Shown one piece after another: positions 12,090-14,769 of a stretch of DNA of 14,769 bases. How positions within the stretch are numbered: position 1 is the stretch's first letter; the number at the start of each line of letters is the position of its first letter. A program made the position numbers and the translations under genes. The notes under the pieces were generated by a model. It was not told where the DNA came from. It worked only from the letters and a program-made list of their open reading frames with translations, and did not search any database. Source of the stretch: an uncultured Burkholderiaceae bacterium (lineage in GTDB: Bacteria; Pseudomonadota; Gammaproteobacteria; Burkholderiales; Burkholderiaceae_F); NCBI GenBank assembly GCA_937936215.1, contig CALGWX010000021.1, positions 1 to 14,769 on the forward strand, written 5' to 3'.

Positions 12090-14603
12090 TCAACGCTCGA
12101 TCCAGTGGATCCGATTGGCCTCCAGCGGCACCTTGGCGTTGGGGTGACGCGGCACCAGCCGGGCGGTGAAGTCCGACGCCGGCCGCCGGGTGGCCACGGT
12201 GGCGCGAAACAGCACGCCGTTGATGGCGCCGGGTACTGCGCCGGCGGCGTCCATTTCGACCAGTGCCGCCGGCTCGCCGCCGGCCGGCTCGGCGAACAGT
12301 TGCGCCGCGACGGCGTCGACCGGCAGGTCGCCGAGGTAAACCGGAAGCGAGAAGCTCCAGCCGCCTTCCGCCGGCTTGACTTCCAGCCGGCCGGTGTGCA
12401 CCTCGTGCCAGCGGTGGCGCACCTGCTGCTCCCAGCGCCACAGTGACTGCGCCACCGCGGCCTTGTCGGCGCTGCGCTGCGCGTAGTCGGCGGCCGCCGG
12501 CAGGTAAAGCTCATGGACGTACTGCAGCAGCATGCGGTTGGTCGAGTACTTCGGCGTCAGCTGCGTCATGCTGGCGCGGATCCGCGCGATCCAGCGCCGC
12601 GGCAGGCCGCCCGCGTCGCGGTCGTAGAACTCCGGGACGACTTCCTGCTCCAGCAGGCGGTACAGCATCTCGGCCTCGCGCTCGTCGTCCTGCGGCCCGC
12701 CGATCTCGCCGCTGCCGTTCACGCCCCATCCCGTCTCGGGCGAGTACGCCTCCTCCCACCAGCCGTCGAGTTCCGAGAGATTGATGCCGCCGTTGACCAG
12801 CACCTTCATGCCGCTGGTGCCGCAGGCTTCCCAGGCGCGCCGCGGCGTGTTGATCCACACGTCGACGCCCTGCACCAGGCGCGCGGCCAGCGCCATGTCG
12901 TAGTCCTCGAGGAACACGGCGCGCTTGCGCACGTCGTCGCGGCGGGTGAAGGCCGACCAGCGGGCGATGTCGTCCTTGCCCTGCAGGTCGTGCGGGTGCG
13001 CCTTGCCGGCGACGATGATCTGCACCGGCCGCGCCGGGTCGGTGAGCAGCCGGGCGAACCGCTCGGCATCGCGCAGCAGCATCGCCGGCCGCTTGTACTC
13101 GGTGAAGCGGCGCGCGAAGCCGAGCGTCAGCACGTTCGGGTCGAGCACCTCGCGGCTGCCGCCGATGGTCTTGCGGTCGGCGCCGCGCTGGCCGAGCTGC
13201 ATCGCCAGGCGCTGCCGCGCGTAGTGGACGAGGTCGCGCCGCGCCGCCGCCCGCATGTCCCACAGCTCCTCGTCGGGCACGGCGCCGAGGGCCTCGGACA
13301 GCCCTTCGCAGGCGCCCAGCCAGCGCGCCTTGCCGCAGGCCGCCGTCCACAGCCGGTCGGCGTGCGCCGAGTCCCAGGTCGACATGTGCACGCCATTGGT
13401 CACGTGGCCGATCGGCACCTCGCGCTGCGGCCAGCGCGGATAAAGGCCCTGAAAGATGCGCCGGCTCACTTCGCCGTGCAGCCGGCTCACCGCGTTGATG
13501 CGGCCGCAGGTGCGCGCCGCCAGGAAGGCCATGTTGAACGGCTCGCCCGGCTCGTGCCTGACGCGCCCCAGCGCCAGGAGCTTTTCCGGCGCGATGCCGA
13601 GTTCCTCGGCGTAGTCGCGCCCGTACTGCGCCAGCAGCTCGACCGGGAAGGTGTCGAACGCTGCCGCCACCGGCGTGTGCGTGGTGAACACGTTGCCGGC
13701 ACGGGTCGCCCACAGCGCCACCCAGAAGCCGACGCCGTGCCGGCGCATGAAGGCGCGCGCGCGCTCCAGCGTCACCAGCGCCGCGTGACCTTCGTTCAGG
13801 TGGCACACCGACGGCTCGATGCCGAGCTGTTCCAGCAGCCGCCAGCCGCCGACACCCAGCGCGATCTCCTGCTGCAGGCGGTTTTCCTTGCCGCCGCCGT
13901 ACAGTTGGCCGGTGATGCCGCGGTCGGCCGGGCTGTTCAGCGGGTCGTTGGCGTCGAGCAGGTACAGCGGCACGCGGCCGACCTGCGCCTTCCACACCAG
14001 CAGGCGCAGCGTCCGCCCCGGCAGGTCGACCGGCACGATCAGCCGCCGGCCGTCGCGCTCGCGCACCGCCGAGATCGGCAGCGTGTGCGGCAAATTGGCC
14101 GGATACAGCTCGATCTGCCGCCCCTGCGCGTCGAGCATCTGGCGGAAGTAACCGGCGTCGTAGAGCAGCCCGATGCCGATGACCGGCACACCGAGGTCGC
14201 TGGCCGTCTTCAGGTGGTCTCCGGAGAGCACACCGAGGCCGCCGGAGTAGATCGGCAGCACCTCGGTCAGCCCGAACTCCATGCTGAAGTACGCGATCGG
14301 CCCCTTGAAGCCGGGCGGCTGGATGTCCTCCCACGGCGTGCGCGCCCCGTAGTACTGCCGGCGCTCGCGCCGCACGCGCTCCAGTTCGTCGAGGAAGCGC
14401 GAATCCAGCGCCAGCGACTCGAGGCGACTGGCCGGCACGCTTTGCAGCACCAGCCAGGGATTGCGGGTGCGCTCCCACAGCTCGCCGTCGAGTAGCGCCC
14501 ACAGCGCGTCCGCCCCGTGGCTCCAGCTCCAGCGCAGGTCGAGGCTGAGTTCCGCGAGATCGGCGATGGGCTCGGGCAGTTGGTGAGCGAGCGAATGGAC
14601 CAT
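12090..14603 (-). CDS. glgP: Alpha-glucan phosphorylase (GlgP-like, with N-terminal DUF3417-type domain)
   Basis: The product is 837 aa. It releases glucose 1-phosphate from glycogen or maltodextrin using PLP. It belongs to the alpha-glucan phosphorylase subgroup (about 850 aa) rather than the E. coli GlgP/MalP subgroup. The N-terminal segment with DLAELSLDLRWSWSHGADALW (6-26) is typical. The core shows YFSMEFGLTEVLPIYSGGLG (109-128), HLNEGHAAL, NVFTTHTPV, VTNGVHMSTW, GFARRFTEYKR, IIVAGKAHP and EACGTSGMKVLVNGGINLSE, with the PLP lysine at Lys600. ATG at 14603 follows GGAAAGG closely; upstream frame is non-homologous. It lies 41 bp after a carbon-nitrogen hydrolase gene and 154 bp before tldD, on the same strand. 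No other glycogen gene is in the window. Confidence 0.95.
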   Translation of the reverse strand: MVHSLAHQLPEPIADLAELSLDLRWSWSHGADALWALLDGELWERTRNPWLVLQSVPASRLESLALDSRFLDELERVRRERRQYYGARTPWEDIQPPGFKGPIAYFSMEFGLTEVLPIYSGGLGVLSGDHLKTASDLGVPVIGIGLLYDAGYFRQMLDAQGRQIELYPANLPHTLPISAVRERDGRRLIVPVDLPGRTLRLLVWKAQVGRVPLYLLDANDPLNSPADRGITGQLYGGGKENRLQQEIALGVGGWRLLEQLGIEPSVCHLNEGHAALVTLERARAFMRRHGVGFWVALWATRAGNVFTTHTPVAAAFDTFPVELLAQYGRDYAEELGIAPEKLLALGRVRHEPGEPFNMAFLAARTCGRINAVSRLHGEVSRRIFQGLYPRWPQREVPIGHVTNGVHMSTWDSAHADRLWTAACGKARWLGACEGLSEALGAVPDEELWDMRAAARRDLVHYARQRLAMQLGQRGADRKTIGGSREVLDPNVLTLGFARRFTEYKRPAMLLRDAERFARLLTDPARPVQIIVAGKAHPHDLQGKDDIARWSAFTRRDDVRKRAVFLEDYDMALAARLVQGVDVWINTPRRAWEACGTSGMKVLVNGGINLSELDGWWEEAYSPETGWGVNGSGEIGGPQDDEREAEMLYRLLEQEVVPEFYDRDAGGLPRRWIARIRASMTQLTPKYSTNRMLLQYVHELYLPAAADYAQRSADKAAVAQSLWRWEQQVRHRWHEVHTGRLEVKPAEGGWSFSLPVYLGDLPVDAVAAQLFAEPAGGEPAALVEMDAAGAVPGAINGVLFRATVATRRPASDFTARLVPRHPNAKVPLEANRIHWIER

Positions 14604-14644
14604 GGCCTTTCCAGGGTCGCGCGGCGGGGAAGCCCCCGCCGTCG

Positions 14645-14769
14645 TCAGGCGAAGACGCGGTGCGCCAGCGCCGGCAGGCTGGCGCGCACCTGCGCGAGGC
14701 GCGCGCAATCGACGTCGCCGACGATCACGCCTGGCCCTTCCTCGCGCAGGGCGAGGGTCTCGCCCCAGG
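14645..14769 (-). CDS. Carbon-nitrogen hydrolase (nitrilase superfamily, Nit/omega-amidase type), C-terminal fragment
   Basis: Forty codons at the right edge end in TGA at 14645-14647; the rest of the gene is outside the window. The translated end contains WGETLALREEGPGVIVGDVD followed by RLAQVRASLPALAHR. This is the usual C-terminus of Nit-family amidohydrolases, which hydrolyse omega-amides such as deaminated glutathione or 2-oxoglutaramate; the Glu-Lys-Cys catalytic residues would lie upstream. In Burkholderiales I remember this gene next to tldD, which supports the call. The short fragment limits certainty about the exact substrate. Confidence 0.75.
   Translation of the reverse strand, partial: WGETLALREEGPGVIVGDVDCARLAQVRASLPALAHRVFA

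Noticed and set aside
11936..12514. Long N-terminal extension of TldD into glgP
   Set aside because: The extension is read out of frame through the phosphorylase C-terminus; TldD homology starts at residue 1 from 11935.
12513..14495. A 660-codon open frame on the plus strand opposite glgP
   Set aside because: The translation is Arg/Ala/Val/Gln-rich with no family motif. It is the antisense shadow of a clear phosphorylase gene in GC-rich DNA.

Overview
The window is GC-rich chromosomal DNA with short intergenic gaps and almost all genes on the minus strand. I read it as a betaproteobacterium, most likely of the order Burkholderiales. This rests on the protein families and on remembered gene order: an amidohydrolase of the nitrilase superfamily, tldD and aroG lie near each other, and an FAD-linked D-lactate dehydrogenase and a PduO-type adenosyltransferase lie beyond aroG. 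It is an inference, not a database result. All genes look like ordinary chromosomal functions; I see no insertion sequence, prophage, CRISPR array, tRNA or rRNA.

Left part (1-4054). The 3' end of an aspartate 4-decarboxylase gene (plus) converges on an FAD-linked D-lactate dehydrogenase gene (minus). About 300 bp separates the latter from a divergent cob(I)alamin adenosyltransferase gene (plus), which converges on an EamA/DMT-type transporter gene (minus). DNA-repair pair (4055-6000, minus). An Ada-like methylphosphotriester domain, an AraC-type DNA-binding domain and an AlkA glycosylase are fused in one protein. Its stop overlaps the start of an O6-alkylguanine-DNA methyltransferase gene by ATGA. 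A gene-free block of about 525 bp follows (6001-6525).

Centre (6526-8602, minus). aroG, the Phe-type DAHP synthase of the shikimate pathway, has a complete-looking phenylalanine attenuator. In order there is a promoter just after the upstream gene, a 25-codon leader peptide with seven Phe codons and one Tyr codon, an antiterminator segment, and a perfect 9-bp terminator hairpin followed by eight T. A further repeat can compete with the terminator arm. This hidden regulatory system is the main discovery in the window. Upstream lies a gene for a small predicted outer-membrane beta-barrel protein with its own promoter.

Right part (8655-14769, minus). A CdsA/YnbB-like gene with a degenerate signature and a plsC-like acyltransferase gene form a phospholipid pair. 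Between them lie a 21-codon open frame and a duplicated ribosome-binding/start segment. Next come tldD (metalloprotease), an alpha-glucan phosphorylase gene and the 3' end of a carbon-nitrogen hydrolase gene. The phosphorylase gene appears to sit between two genes that I remember as neighbours in related genomes.
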